Part shown: positions 1 through 6,902 of the stretch, in pieces
Position numbering within the stretch: position 1 is the stretch's first letter
How the letters are laid out: each line of letters starts with the position of its first letter
NCBI GenBank assembly: GCA_910578085.1
Contig: CAJTPM010000053.1
Span: 1-18,045, forward strand
From: an uncultured Lachnospiraceae bacterium
GTDB taxonomy: Bacteria > Bacillota > Clostridia > Lachnospirales > Lachnospiraceae
Direction of reading: 5' to 3'
DNA length: 18,045 nucleotides
Translations under genes and position numbers: made by a program
The notes under the pieces: generated by a model
Told to the model about the DNA's origin: nothing
Seen by the model: the letters and a program-made list of their open reading frames with translations, nothing else
Database searches by the model: none

Positions 1-1
1 C

Positions 2-979
2 CAGAACCGCTATCTGGAAGCCAATGACCGCCCGGAGCGTGTGGACTTGCGTTCCTATGCCAGACAGGGGCTTGATATTGTCCCCACTGTCCATGAGGGT
101 GCTGCTGTCCGGCAGATGGAAAAACGTGGTATCCAGACGAATATCGGCAATCTGAACCGGGAAATCAGAGCCGCCAACCGCCTGATGAAGTCCATCCGGC
201 AGCTTATCCAAAACCTCAAAGGCTGGATTACCGAGCTGGGAGAAAAACGGAAAGAGCTGCTTGCACAAAAAGCGGCGGAGGAAGCGGTCTTTCTTCCAAA
301 TCTGCTGATGAAGTATATGGAGATACGAAAGGAAGAACGGAAGGACTGGACAAGGGCTGGACAGAACCGGGGGACTTCACAGGACTTAAAGGCAGTCAGC
401 GAAGCCCTGTCCTATCTCCGGCAAAAGGGGCTTTCTACTGTGGAGGACTTAGAAGTATTTCTGGAATCTTCCGGGAAATCAGCCGCAGATTACCGCAATC
501 AGATGAAGCCAAAGGAAGCCCGCAGCAAAGTGATTGACGGGATTCTTGCCAGCCGGACAGACAGCAAGGAATGTAAGCCCGTCTATGACAAGTACCAGAA
601 GATATTTTTTAAGAAAACAAAGGAAAAATTCAAACAGGAACACCCGGAGGTTGCCCGGTATGAGAAAGCCGCCGCCTACCTTGCTAAGCACCCGGACGAT
701 AAGGACAGCACTCAAAAGGAACTGCAAGAGGAGCAGGAAACGCTTCTCAGCGAAATCGCAGAGCTGAAAGTACCGCTGACCGAGGTACAGGAGGATTTGA
801 AGAAGCTGCGGGACATCCGTTATTGGGTACGGAAAGCCACACCCGGCACAGAGGAAAGTAAAGAGCCACCCAAGAAACAGCCCATCAAGGAAGCCTTGCA
901 GGATAAGGTGGACGAGAAAAAGGCTAAAAGAACTATCCCGGCGCAGACAAAACGCAAACAACAGGATATGGAACTTTAA
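2..979 (+). CDS. MobA/MobL family relaxase, C-terminal part (5' end outside window)
   Basis: The frame is open from the first bases of the window and encodes 325 visible residues ending at TAA. The stretch near residues 35-60 (HEG...ME-RGIQT-IGN-NREI) is the conserved end of the MobA/MobL (MobQ) relaxase domain. The second relaxase in this window has the matching stretch IHIGAVANALERKGIQT followed by a GN-NREI motif. The remaining 250 residues are highly charged, Lys/Glu-rich and probably coiled coil, as is usual for the tail of this family. A MobQ relaxase nicks one strand at oriT and pilots it to a conjugation channel supplied by another element. The catalytic tyrosine and HxH metal site are upstream of the window. 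Family assignment is firm; a first in-frame ATG at 41 is internal, not the start. Confidence 0.9.
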   Translation, partial: QNRYLEANDRPERVDLRSYARQGLDIVPTVHEGAAVRQMEKRGIQTNIGNLNREIRAANRLMKSIRQLIQNLKGWITELGEKRKELLAQKAAEEAVFLPNLLMKYMEIRKEERKDWTRAGQNRGTSQDLKAVSEALSYLRQKGLSTVEDLEVFLESSGKSAADYRNQMKPKEARSKVIDGILASRTDSKECKPVYDKYQKIFFKKTKEKFKQEHPEVARYEKAAAYLAKHPDDKDSTQKELQEEQETLLSEIAELKVPLTEVQEDLKKLRDIRYWVRKATPGTEESKEPPKKQPIKEALQDKVDEKKAKRTIPAQTKRKQQDMEL

Positions 980-980
980 C

Positions 981-1022
981 AGACACTTGCCATTTTCAAT
1001 CAGAGAATGTCAGGTGTTTTTT
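981..1022 (+). terminator. Hairpin with T-run after the IME-1 relaxase
   Basis: ACACTTG (983-989) pairs with CAGGTGT (1011-1017), and CATTTTC (991-997) pairs with GAGAATG (1003-1009), around an AATCA loop. There is one C/T mismatch and two G-T wobbles. Six T residues follow at 1017-1022. It lies between the relaxase stop and the ribosome binding site of the next gene, so it may end the relaxase transcript or attenuate read-through. Confidence 0.7.
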
Positions 1023-1045
1023 CTTTTTTTCAAGGAGGGACAGAT

Positions 1046-1690
1046 TTGAATGTATTTGAAGCTGTGAAGCAGTCCGTCACAACCAGACAGGCTGCGGAGC
1101 ATTATGGAATCCATGCAGGGCGGAACGGGATGGCTTGCTGCCCGTTCCATCACGATAAAACCCCAAGCATGAAGCTGGATCGGCGTTACCACTGCTTCGG
1201 TTGCGGTGCGGATGGGGATGTGATTGATTTTGCCGCCGCCCTGTATGGGCTGGGAAAGAAAGAAGCCGCCGTACAACTGGCACAGGACTTCGGGCTTTCC
1301 TATGAGGACTGGAAGCCGCCGGGAAAGGCAAAAAAGCCCAAGCCCTGGCAGAAATCCCCGGAGGAACAGTTTCAAGAAGCAAAGAGCCGCTGCTTCCGTA
1401 TTCTTGCCGATTATCTCCATCTGCTTCGGGCATGGAGAACGGACTACGCCCCACACTCCCCGGAGGAAGCCTTTCATCCCCGGTTTATAGAAGCCTTACA
1501 GAAGCAAGACCAAGTGGAGTATCTGCTGGATGTGCTGCTGTTCGGGGAAACAGAGGAAAAAGCGGCTTTGATTACGGACTACGGAAAGGATGTGATACAG
1601 CTTGAACAGCGAATGGCAGAGCTTGCCGCCGCAGACGCAGCAAGAACTAAAAAACACCATGAACGCCATGCAGCCACCCCAGAGCATTGA
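1046..1690 (+). CDS. CHC2 zinc-finger primase-like protein
   Basis: The 214-residue protein starts at TTG 1046, chosen because AAGGAGGG lies about 8 bases upstream and the protein then begins MNVFEAV, typical for the family. An upstream in-frame ATG at 1007 lacks a ribosome binding site. Residues 29-53 form the DnaG-type zinc ribbon: Cys32, His35, Cys50 and Cys53, with the signature CPFH...YHCFGCG followed by GDVIDF. This domain binds template DNA in primases. No Toprim catalytic core follows; the rest is a charged helical tail, so it is a DNA-binding or partial primase rather than a complete DnaG. It overlaps the next gene, a VirE/D5-like NTPase, implying translational coupling. The pair is common in Clostridia mobilizable elements and probably serves element replication. 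Confidence 0.87.
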   Translation: MNVFEAVKQSVTTRQAAEHYGIHAGRNGMACCPFHHDKTPSMKLDRRYHCFGCGADGDVIDFAAALYGLGKKEAAVQLAQDFGLSYEDWKPPGKAKKPKPWQKSPEEQFQEAKSRCFRILADYLHLLRAWRTDYAPHSPEEAFHPRFIEALQKQDQVEYLLDVLLFGETEEKAALITDYGKDVIQLEQRMAELAAADAARTKKHHERHAATPEH

Positions 1691-2996
1691 GGAAATCAAG
1701 GAGGGGCTGGAAACTACCGAGAAAGGCGGCGTCCGTCAGAGTATACGGAACTGCCTGACTGTATTCCAGCGTGACCCGCTGCTTTCCGGGGCTATCGCAT
1801 ACAATATCCTGACTGACCGCAAGGACATCATAAAGCCCATCGGCTTCCACAGGGAAAGCACCCCCCTGAACGATACAGATATGAAGTATCTGCTTCTCTA
1901 TCTGGAAGAAACCTACGGGCTTACCAATGAGAAAAAGATTGATAACGCCATCGGGATTGTGGCGAATGAAAACAAGTACCACCCCATCCGGGATTATTTA
2001 AGTTCCCTTGTGTGGGACGGGACAGAGCGAATCCGCTTCTGCCTGCGGCACTTTCTGGGGGCTGACGCAGACGATTACACCTATGAAGCGTTGAAGCTGT
2101 TCCTGCTGGGTGCAATCTCACGAGCCTTTCAGCCGGGGTGCAAGTTTGAAATCATGCTTTGTCTGGTAGGCGGTCAGGGGGCTGGCAAGTCCACCTTCTT
2201 CCGTCTGCTGGCAATCCGGGACGAGTGGTTCTCCGATGATTTGCGGAAGCTGGACGATGACAATGTGTACCGCAAGCTGCAAGGTCACTGGATTATCGAA
2301 ATGTCGGAAATGATGGCAACCGCAAACGCCAAGAGCATTGAGGAAATCAAGTCATTTTTAAGCCGGCAGAAAGAGGTTTACAAGATACCCTATGAAACCC
2401 ACCCGGCAGACCGCCCCCGTCAGTGCGTGTTTGGCGGCACTTCCAATGCCCTTGATTTTCTTCCCCTTGACCGTTCCGGCAACCGCCGCTTTATCCCCGT
2501 CATGGTGTACCCGGAGCAAGCCGAGGTTCACATTTTGGAGGACGAAGCCGCTTCCAGAGCCTATATCGAGCAGATGTGGGCGGAAGCGATGGAGATTTAC
2601 CGAAGCGGCAGGTTCAAGCTGGCTTTCAGCCCCGCCATGCAGCGGTATCTCAAAGAACACCAGCGGGATTTTATGCCGGAGGACACCAAAGCCGGAATGA
2701 TACAGGCGTATCTTGATAAGTACACCGGGAGCATGGTCTGTTCCAAGCAGCTCTACAAGGAAGCCTTGAACCATGCCTTTGACGAACCGAAGCAATGGGA
2801 AATCCGGGAAATCAACGAGATTATGAACCAGTGCATTTCCGGCTGGCGGTACTTCCCGAATCCAAGAATGTTTTCAGAATATGGCAGACAAAAGGGCTGG
2901 GAGCGTGAAAACCCGGCAACGGACTCCGGCAACCCGTCTGAAAAAATGGTGGACGGTTTTGTGGAGGTCACAGAACAGATGGAGCTTCCATTCTGA
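1659..2996 (+). CDS. VirE / D5-like P-loop NTPase (virulence-associated E family)
   Basis: The 445-residue protein belongs to the virulence-associated E family. It has Walker A GGQGAGKST at residues 171-179, a Walker B-like segment HWIIEMSEM about 50 residues later, and the downstream G-N-R-R-F-I-P sensor/arginine-finger region. These proteins are related to SF3/D5-like helicases that work with primases. The start is uncertain. ATG 1659 gives MNAMQPPQSIEEI, which matches the usual N-terminus; TTG 1602 would add 19 residues. Neither has a clear Shine-Dalgarno sequence, and the 32-base overlap with the primase gene suggests coupling. With the CHC2 protein it likely forms a replication module for the excised circle. 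Its 3' end also contains inverted GTTGCCG motifs. Confidence 0.87.
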   Translation: MNAMQPPQSIEEIKEGLETTEKGGVRQSIRNCLTVFQRDPLLSGAIAYNILTDRKDIIKPIGFHRESTPLNDTDMKYLLLYLEETYGLTNEKKIDNAIGIVANENKYHPIRDYLSSLVWDGTERIRFCLRHFLGADADDYTYEALKLFLLGAISRAFQPGCKFEIMLCLVGGQGAGKSTFFRLLAIRDEWFSDDLRKLDDDNVYRKLQGHWIIEMSEMMATANAKSIEEIKSFLSRQKEVYKIPYETHPADRPRQCVFGGTSNALDFLPLDRSGNRRFIPVMVYPEQAEVHILEDEAASRAYIEQMWAEAMEIYRSGRFKLAFSPAMQRYLKEHQRDFMPEDTKAGMIQAYLDKYTGSMVCSKQLYKEALNHAFDEPKQWEIREINEIMNQCISGWRYFPNPRMFSEYGRQKGWERENPATDSGNPSEKMVDGFVEVTEQMELPF

Positions 2997-3193
2997 AAAT
3001 GACAGCCTGTTGCACACCCTGTTGCTATCCCGTTGCCGAGCCGGTTGCCGGAGAAAATCCCATAACTGCGGGCTTTTCTCCCCTATGACAACCAAAACAA
3101 CAGAAAAATAAAAGAAAAATATAAATAGTAACCATCGCCAGATTGAGATTGTTTGCAAGGTCTTTTGAAGCCCGTTGCCGGACTTCGTTGCCG
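2913..3193. repeat. Iteron-like GTTGCCG doublets flanking an AT-rich tract
   Basis: GTTGC occurs at 3009, 3021, 3032 and 3044 (spacings 12, 11, 12) and again at 3174 and 3187 (spacing 13). The complement, CGGCAAC, occurs as a doublet at 2914 and 2927 inside the end of the NTPase gene. The 2913-2933 doublet is a near-perfect inverted copy of 3174-3193 (18 of 20 positions in the aligned core). Between the clusters, 3091-3130 is 33/40 A or T. Phased repeats next to an AT-rich tract and a primase/NTPase pair resemble an origin of replication. Binding sites for a recombinase or regulator remain possible. Confidence 0.5.
3050..3081 (+). terminator. Hairpin after the NTPase gene, terminator-like
   Basis: GGAGAAAA (3050-3057) pairs with TTTTCTCC (3074-3081), and CCC (3059-3061) with GGG (3070-3072), with a T/C mismatch between and an 8-base loop. 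The T residues are in the 3' arm rather than after it, so it is only a weak Rho-independent terminator candidate. It sits inside the iteron-like region and may instead be part of an origin structure. Confidence 0.4.
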
Positions 3194-3237
3194 ACACCCT
3201 CTGTCTGGCTATTTTCATGTATGGAGGATAACTGCCT

Positions 3238-3435
3238 ATGGCAAAAAACAAAACAGAGATTCATGTGACTACTGTGTTTGACGGGGAGCTTGACGCAACC
3301 GATGTGTTCGTCAGCCTGATTTCCCAGAAATATGGAAAGACAAATTCAAAAGAATATCTTGCTAAAAAGAAAGATTTGAAGTATAATGAAGATGAGGTTC
3401 AAAAGAGCCAGATACCGTCTGGATTGTGTGGGTAA
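3238..3435 (+). CDS. Short conserved protein upstream of the serine recombinase
   Basis: This 65-residue protein starts at ATG 3238 with GGAGG about 11 bases upstream. Its sequence (MAKNKTEIHVTTVFDGELDATDVFVSLISQ...) resembles small proteins I know next to recombinases in gut Clostridia elements, but I cannot attach a named domain with certainty. There is no signal peptide, membrane segment or zinc motif. The stop codon TAA (3433-3435) directly abuts the ATG of the recombinase at 3436, so the two are very likely translated together. A role as an excision accessory factor or a regulator of the recombinase is a guess from position only. Confidence 0.7.
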   Translation: MAKNKTEIHVTTVFDGELDATDVFVSLISQKYGKTNSKEYLAKKKDLKYNEDEVQKSQIPSGLCG

Positions 3436-5106
3436 ATGGCTATGATGAACGAAATGGAATACAGAACAATCGGTTCGGCACTTGCCGGGGGCTATCGTGC
3501 AGCGGTCTATTGCAGACTGTCAAAGGACGATGACCTGCAAGGCGAAAGTGCCAGTATCGCAAACCAGCGTGATATGCTGGAAAAATACTGCGAAAAGCAG
3601 GGATGGGAGGTTGTGGCAGTCTATCAGGACGATGGCTTCACAGGTCTTAATATGGAGCGTCCTGATTTACAGAGAATGTTGAGAGCCATTGAGCGCAGGC
3701 AAATCAACCTTGTCATCACGAAAGACCTCAGCCGACTGGGGCGGAACTATCTGCAAACCGGGCATTTGATTGAGGACTTTTTCCCAAGAAACGGTGTCCG
3801 CTATATCGCCATGAATGACGGTATCGACACCCTGCGGGATAACAACGACATCGCCCCGTTCAAGAATATCCTGAACGAGATGTACAGCAAGGATATTTCC
3901 AAGAAAGTCCATTCCTCTTATCTTCTGAAAGCGCAGAAAGGACAGTTTACCGGGTGTCTTGCCCCGTTTGGGTATCGGAAAGACCCGGAGGACAAAAACC
4001 ATCTGCTCATTGACGAGGAAACCGCCCCGATTGTGCGGCTGATTTTCGGATATGCCCTGAACGGTCATGGTCCGAACTATATCCGCAGACGGCTGGAGGA
4101 AGAAAAAATCCCCTGCCCCACATGGTGGAACCGGGAACGGGGGCTTCGCAATACCCGCACCAAATGGGAAAAGAAAGACCCGGAAAACGGGCGGTATATG
4201 TGGGACTTCTCCGTTATCAAAGACCTTTTGATGAATCCCGTCTACACCGGGGCGATTGCTTCCCAGAAAAAAGACTACCGCTTCAAAATCGGCACGATTG
4301 GGGAAAAGAAGCCGGAGGACTGGATTGTGGTGGAGGGACAGCATGAACCGCTGATTGACCGCATGAGTTTTGACATTGTGCAGAACAAGCTGAAATCCCG
4401 CCAGCGTCCGGGGCAGACCAATGAAATCAGCCTGTTTGCCGGACTGCTAAAATGCGGCGAGTGTGGGAAGTCGCTGACGATACGCTACACAAACGCAAAA
4501 CATCCCCAGCGGATATACTCCTGCAAAACCTACAATGCCTTTGGAAAGAACCACTGCACCCAGCACCGGATTGATTATGACACCCTTTACAGCCATGTGC
4601 TGCGGAAAATACGGGAATGTGCCAGAGCTGCCCTGATGGACGGGGAAGCGGTTGCCGACCGCCTGACCAATACCTGTGAAGCCGAGCAGCGGGAACAGCG
4701 GGAAGCAATGGAACGCTCCCTTACAAGGGACGAGGAACGGATTGAGGTTCTGGACAAAATGGTAATGCGGCTTTATGAGGATATGATTGCAGGGCGTATC
4801 AGTGAGCAGAACTTCAACACCATGCTGGAAAGGACACAGACCGAGCAGACGGAGCTTAAAACAAAAGTGTCCGAGGGCAGGAAGCGGCTGTCCGATGAAG
4901 TCCAGCTTGCCAATGACGCAAAACAATGGGTGGAAGCCATTCAGGAATACGCCAACATCACAGAGCTGGACGCAGCCACCCTCAACCGCTTAATCAAAGA
5001 AATCGTCGTGCATGAGCGCATTGACGAAAATAAAACAAGACACATTTCTATCGAAATTCATTTTAATCTCAAACCCATCCCGGAGGTGGAACAGGTCACT
5101 GCCTGA
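3436..5106 (+). CDS. Large serine recombinase, TnpX-like site-specific integrase
   Basis: The 556-residue protein has the full architecture of a large serine recombinase. Residues 20-160 are the resolvase catalytic domain, with the nucleophile Ser29 in AVYCRLSKDD and the active-site arginine motif DLSRLGRNY. A recombinase domain follows around 170-320 (GYRKDPEDK, VYTGAIASQKK). The zinc ribbon uses Cys340, Cys343, Cys363 and Cys374. A charged coiled coil spans about 410-480. It resembles TnpX of Tn4451, which inserts and excises without divalent metal and targets GA dinucleotides. The start at 3436 abuts the preceding stop; ATG 3442 or 3445 are possible. It is the last gene before the element end, the usual place, and probably catalysed the insertion in maff2. 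Confidence 0.95.
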   Translation: MAMMNEMEYRTIGSALAGGYRAAVYCRLSKDDDLQGESASIANQRDMLEKYCEKQGWEVVAVYQDDGFTGLNMERPDLQRMLRAIERRQINLVITKDLSRLGRNYLQTGHLIEDFFPRNGVRYIAMNDGIDTLRDNNDIAPFKNILNEMYSKDISKKVHSSYLLKAQKGQFTGCLAPFGYRKDPEDKNHLLIDEETAPIVRLIFGYALNGHGPNYIRRRLEEEKIPCPTWWNRERGLRNTRTKWEKKDPENGRYMWDFSVIKDLLMNPVYTGAIASQKKDYRFKIGTIGEKKPEDWIVVEGQHEPLIDRMSFDIVQNKLKSRQRPGQTNEISLFAGLLKCGECGKSLTIRYTNAKHPQRIYSCKTYNAFGKNHCTQHRIDYDTLYSHVLRKIRECARAALMDGEAVADRLTNTCEAEQREQREAMERSLTRDEERIEVLDKMVMRLYEDMIAGRISEQNFNTMLERTQTEQTELKTKVSEGRKRLSDEVQLANDAKQWVEAIQEYANITELDAATLNRLIKEIVVHERIDENKTRHISIEIHFNLKPIPEVEQVTA

Positions 5107-5155
5107 CCTGTCCCGCCGGGACGGTTCTCTTAACAACACCATATAGATTTTTTGT

Positions 5156-5229
5156 ACGCCGCCGCCCGCCATCGAGCAGAGTTTTTACACCTAATTGGGG
5201 ATAAAACAGCTCATGGCGGGCGGCGGCGT
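5156..5229. repeat. Inverted repeat spanning the IME-1/maff2 junction
   Basis: The left arm (5156-5177, in IME-1) is the reverse complement of the right arm (5209-5229, in the maff2 remnant) over 21 paired bases, with one extra base (5174) as the only defect. The arms read ATGGCGGGCGGCGGCGT inward from opposite sides, separated by 31 bases that include the presumed crossover at 5200/5201. There is no T-run after either arm, so it is not a typical terminator. Confidence 0.75.
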
Positions 5230-5281
5230 TGCCCTGATCGGCATGACCCTTGTACCCCTGCTTTCCGGGCTGTTCGGTTAA
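5201..5281 (+). pseudogene. maff2: maff2 3' remnant cut by IME-1 insertion
   Basis: From 5201 the frame reads IKQLMAGGGVALIGMTLVPL and ends with a six-residue LSGLFG and TAA at 5279-5281. This is the hydrophobic C-terminus of the Maff2 family, small membrane proteins normally placed just before the VirB6-like gene in Tn1549-type ICEs. The full protein is about 65-75 residues, so roughly the first 45 codons are missing and should lie beyond the left end of IME-1. ATG 5213 could start a 22-residue peptide but has no ribosome binding site. The gene order remnant-VirB6-PrgI-VirB4 supports the assignment. Confidence 0.75.
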
Positions 5282-5300
5282 AAAGCGCAGGTAAGAGCCT

Positions 5301-6170
5301 ATGCAGAGCATACTTGACGCGATCACGGAATGGATAAAGGAAATCCTCATAGGAGCCATTAACGGGAACCTGTCAACTATGTTCGGGGACGTAAACGAGA
5401 AAGTCGGCACAATCGCCGCCGAGGTAGGGCAGACCCCGCAGGGGTGGAACGCGGGCATTTTCAGCATGATACGCTCATTATCAGAAAATGTCATTGTCCC
5501 CATAGCGGGGCTTGTCATTACTTACGTCCTATGCGTGGAGCTAATCAGCATGGTAACGGAAAAGAACAATATGCACGACGTTGACACGTTTATGTTTTTC
5601 AAGTGGTTTTTCAAGGCGTGGGTGGCGGTGTACCTTGTCACCCACACCTTTGATATTACTATGGCAGTCTTTGACGTTGCGCAGCACGTCGTTTCCGGCG
5701 CGGCGGGGGTGATAAGCGGCAGCACAGACATTGATGTTGCCGCCGCCCTTGCTTCCATGCAGGAGGGGCTTGACGCAATGGAAATCCCCGAACTTTTATT
5801 ACTGGTTATGGAAACAAGCCTTGTGAGCCTTTGCATGAAAATCATGTCCGTACTGATAACCGTTGTCCTCTACGGCAGAATGATAGAAATTTACCTTTAC
5901 TGTTCCGTGTCGCCTATCCCATTTGCAACAATGACAAATAAAGAATGGGGGCAGATCGGCAACAACTACTTAAAAGCCCTGTTCGCTATCGGCTTTCAAG
6001 GCTTCCTCATTATGGTGTGCGTCGGCATTTACGCGGTGCTGGTGAACAATATCACCGTGGCGGACAACCTACACAGCGCGATATTCTCCCTTGCTGCTTA
6101 TACGGTGATCCTCTGCTTTTCCCTGTTCAAATCCGGCGCACTTGCTAAGTCCATTTTCGCGGCGCACTAA
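5301..6170 (+). CDS. VirB6/TrbL-like conjugal transfer membrane protein
   Basis: The 289-residue polytopic membrane protein has an amphipathic N-terminus (ITEWIKEILIGAINGNL) followed by about five or six hydrophobic segments: near residues 68-88, 105-120, 155-195, 230-250 and 262-280. The PIAGLVITYVLCVELI segment, the cytoplasmic-looking YCSVSPIPFATM stretch and the position before PrgI and VirB4 match the VirB6/TrbL-type channel component of Gram-positive ICEs. It would form part of the inner translocation channel. A weak AGG precedes ATG 5301. Together with the disrupted maff2 just upstream, its expression may now depend on promoters of IME-1. Confidence 0.85.
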   Translation: MQSILDAITEWIKEILIGAINGNLSTMFGDVNEKVGTIAAEVGQTPQGWNAGIFSMIRSLSENVIVPIAGLVITYVLCVELISMVTEKNNMHDVDTFMFFKWFFKAWVAVYLVTHTFDITMAVFDVAQHVVSGAAGVISGSTDIDVAAALASMQEGLDAMEIPELLLLVMETSLVSLCMKIMSVLITVVLYGRMIEIYLYCSVSPIPFATMTNKEWGQIGNNYLKALFAIGFQGFLIMVCVGIYAVLVNNITVADNLHSAIFSLAAYTVILCFSLFKSGALAKSIFAAH

Positions 6171-6261
6171 AGGCGTGTCAAGGGCAGGGTGGAGATTTTC
6201 AGAGCGAAGCGGAGAAAATACGACCCGACCTTGACGCGGGAAAACCCCATAGAATAGGGAC

Positions 6262-6290
6262 AGGCAAAGGGCAAAGATTGACCTTTGCCT
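6262..6290 (+). other. Intercistronic hairpin between VirB6-like and methyltransferase genes
   Basis: AGGCAAAGG (6262-6270) is the exact reverse complement of CCTTTGCCT (6282-6290), with an 11-base loop. No T-run follows, so it is more likely an RNA stability or processing element than a terminator. The 176-base gap holding it has no other clear gene. Confidence 0.4.
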
Positions 6291-6346
6291 TGATTACCCT
6301 TTATGGAGCTTAAAAGGAAGCATACGGAAAGGAGGGACAAGAAACC

Positions 6347-6883
6347 ATTGAAAAGAAATACGGCATAATCTACGCCGATCCCCCGTGGAAGTACGCACAG
6401 AAGCGGCTTTCCGGCGCGGCAGAACACCACTACCCGACCATGAGCATAGAGGAACTTTGCGCGCTTCCCGTGGCTGACCTTGCGGCAGAGGACAGCGCGC
6501 TTTTTTTGTGGGCGACATTCCCACAGCTCCCCGAAGCCCTGCGGCTTATCAAGGCTTGGGGCTTTTCCTACAAGACCGCCGCCTTTGTATGGCTGAAACT
6601 CAATAAAAAGTCCTATACATGGTTTTACGGCTTGGGATTTTGGACGCGGGGAAACGCGGAACTCTGCTTATTTGCCACACGGGGACACCCAAAGCGGAAG
6701 TCTGCGGGAATACATCAATTCATTATTTCCCCTATCGAGCAGCACAGCAAAAAGCCGGACATAACGCGGGAAAAAATCATTGCCCTTATGGGCGACATTC
6801 CCCGGATAGAGCTTTTCGCAAGGCAGGAAACGGCGGGCTGGGACACATGGGGGAATGAAACAAAGAACAGCATAGAGCTTTGA
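6347..6883 (+). CDS. MT-A70 family adenine-N6 DNA methyltransferase (non-standard or damaged start)
   Basis: The coding frame has DPPW at residues 11-14 of the proposed product (YGIIYADPPWKY), the catalytic motif of MT-A70 adenine methyltransferases. It continues through LFLWATFPQLPEAL, TWFYGLGFWTRGNAELCLFATRG and the RIELFARQ segment typical of the fold, so all 178 residues are consistent with an intact enzyme. It transfers a methyl group from AdoMet to adenine N6. No ATG, GTG or TTG in this frame lies upstream of DPPW; the preceding stop is at 6311. AAAGGAGGG at 6328-6336 is well placed for ATT 6347, or for TTG 6348 in another frame. Either ATT is used or one A was lost just after a TTG start. 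ATG 6440 would remove the catalytic motif. It is embedded in the transfer operon. Confidence 0.85.
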   Translation: MEKKYGIIYADPPWKYAQKRLSGAAEHHYPTMSIEELCALPVADLAAEDSALFLWATFPQLPEALRLIKAWGFSYKTAAFVWLKLNKKSYTWFYGLGFWTRGNAELCLFATRGHPKRKSAGIHQFIISPIEQHSKKPDITREKIIALMGDIPRIELFARQETAGWDTWGNETKNSIEL

Positions 6884-6902
6884 CGGAAAGGAGGTTTTCG
6901 GT

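Larger units (their letters stand above)
1..5200 (+). mobile_element. IME-1: right part of a mobilizable element inserted in maff2
   Basis: The block contains a MobA/MobL relaxase, CHC2 primase-like protein, VirE/D5-like NTPase, short conserved protein and large serine recombinase, all on the + strand. The right boundary is placed at 5200/5201, where the reading frame of a Maff2 C-terminus (I-K-Q-L-M-A-G-G-G) begins abruptly after unrelated sequence. A GA dinucleotide sits at the junction, as expected for Tn4451/TnpX-type recombinases. The left end lies outside the window. That IMEs with serine recombinases use maff2 of ICEs as a target is established knowledge; the exact boundary is inferred from remembered Maff2 sequence and could be off by a few bases. 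Confidence 0.75.

Noticed and set aside
2913..3193. Short phased repeats as a CRISPR array
   Set aside because: Repeat units are about 7 bases at 11-13 base spacing, far too short and close for CRISPR, and no cas gene is present.
3667..4344. 225-codon open frame on the - strand
   Set aside because: It is antisense to the well-supported serine recombinase and has no family features.
6440..6883. Methyltransferase starting at ATG 6440
   Set aside because: This start would remove the DPPW catalytic motif, while a good ribosome binding site sits further upstream at 6328-6336.
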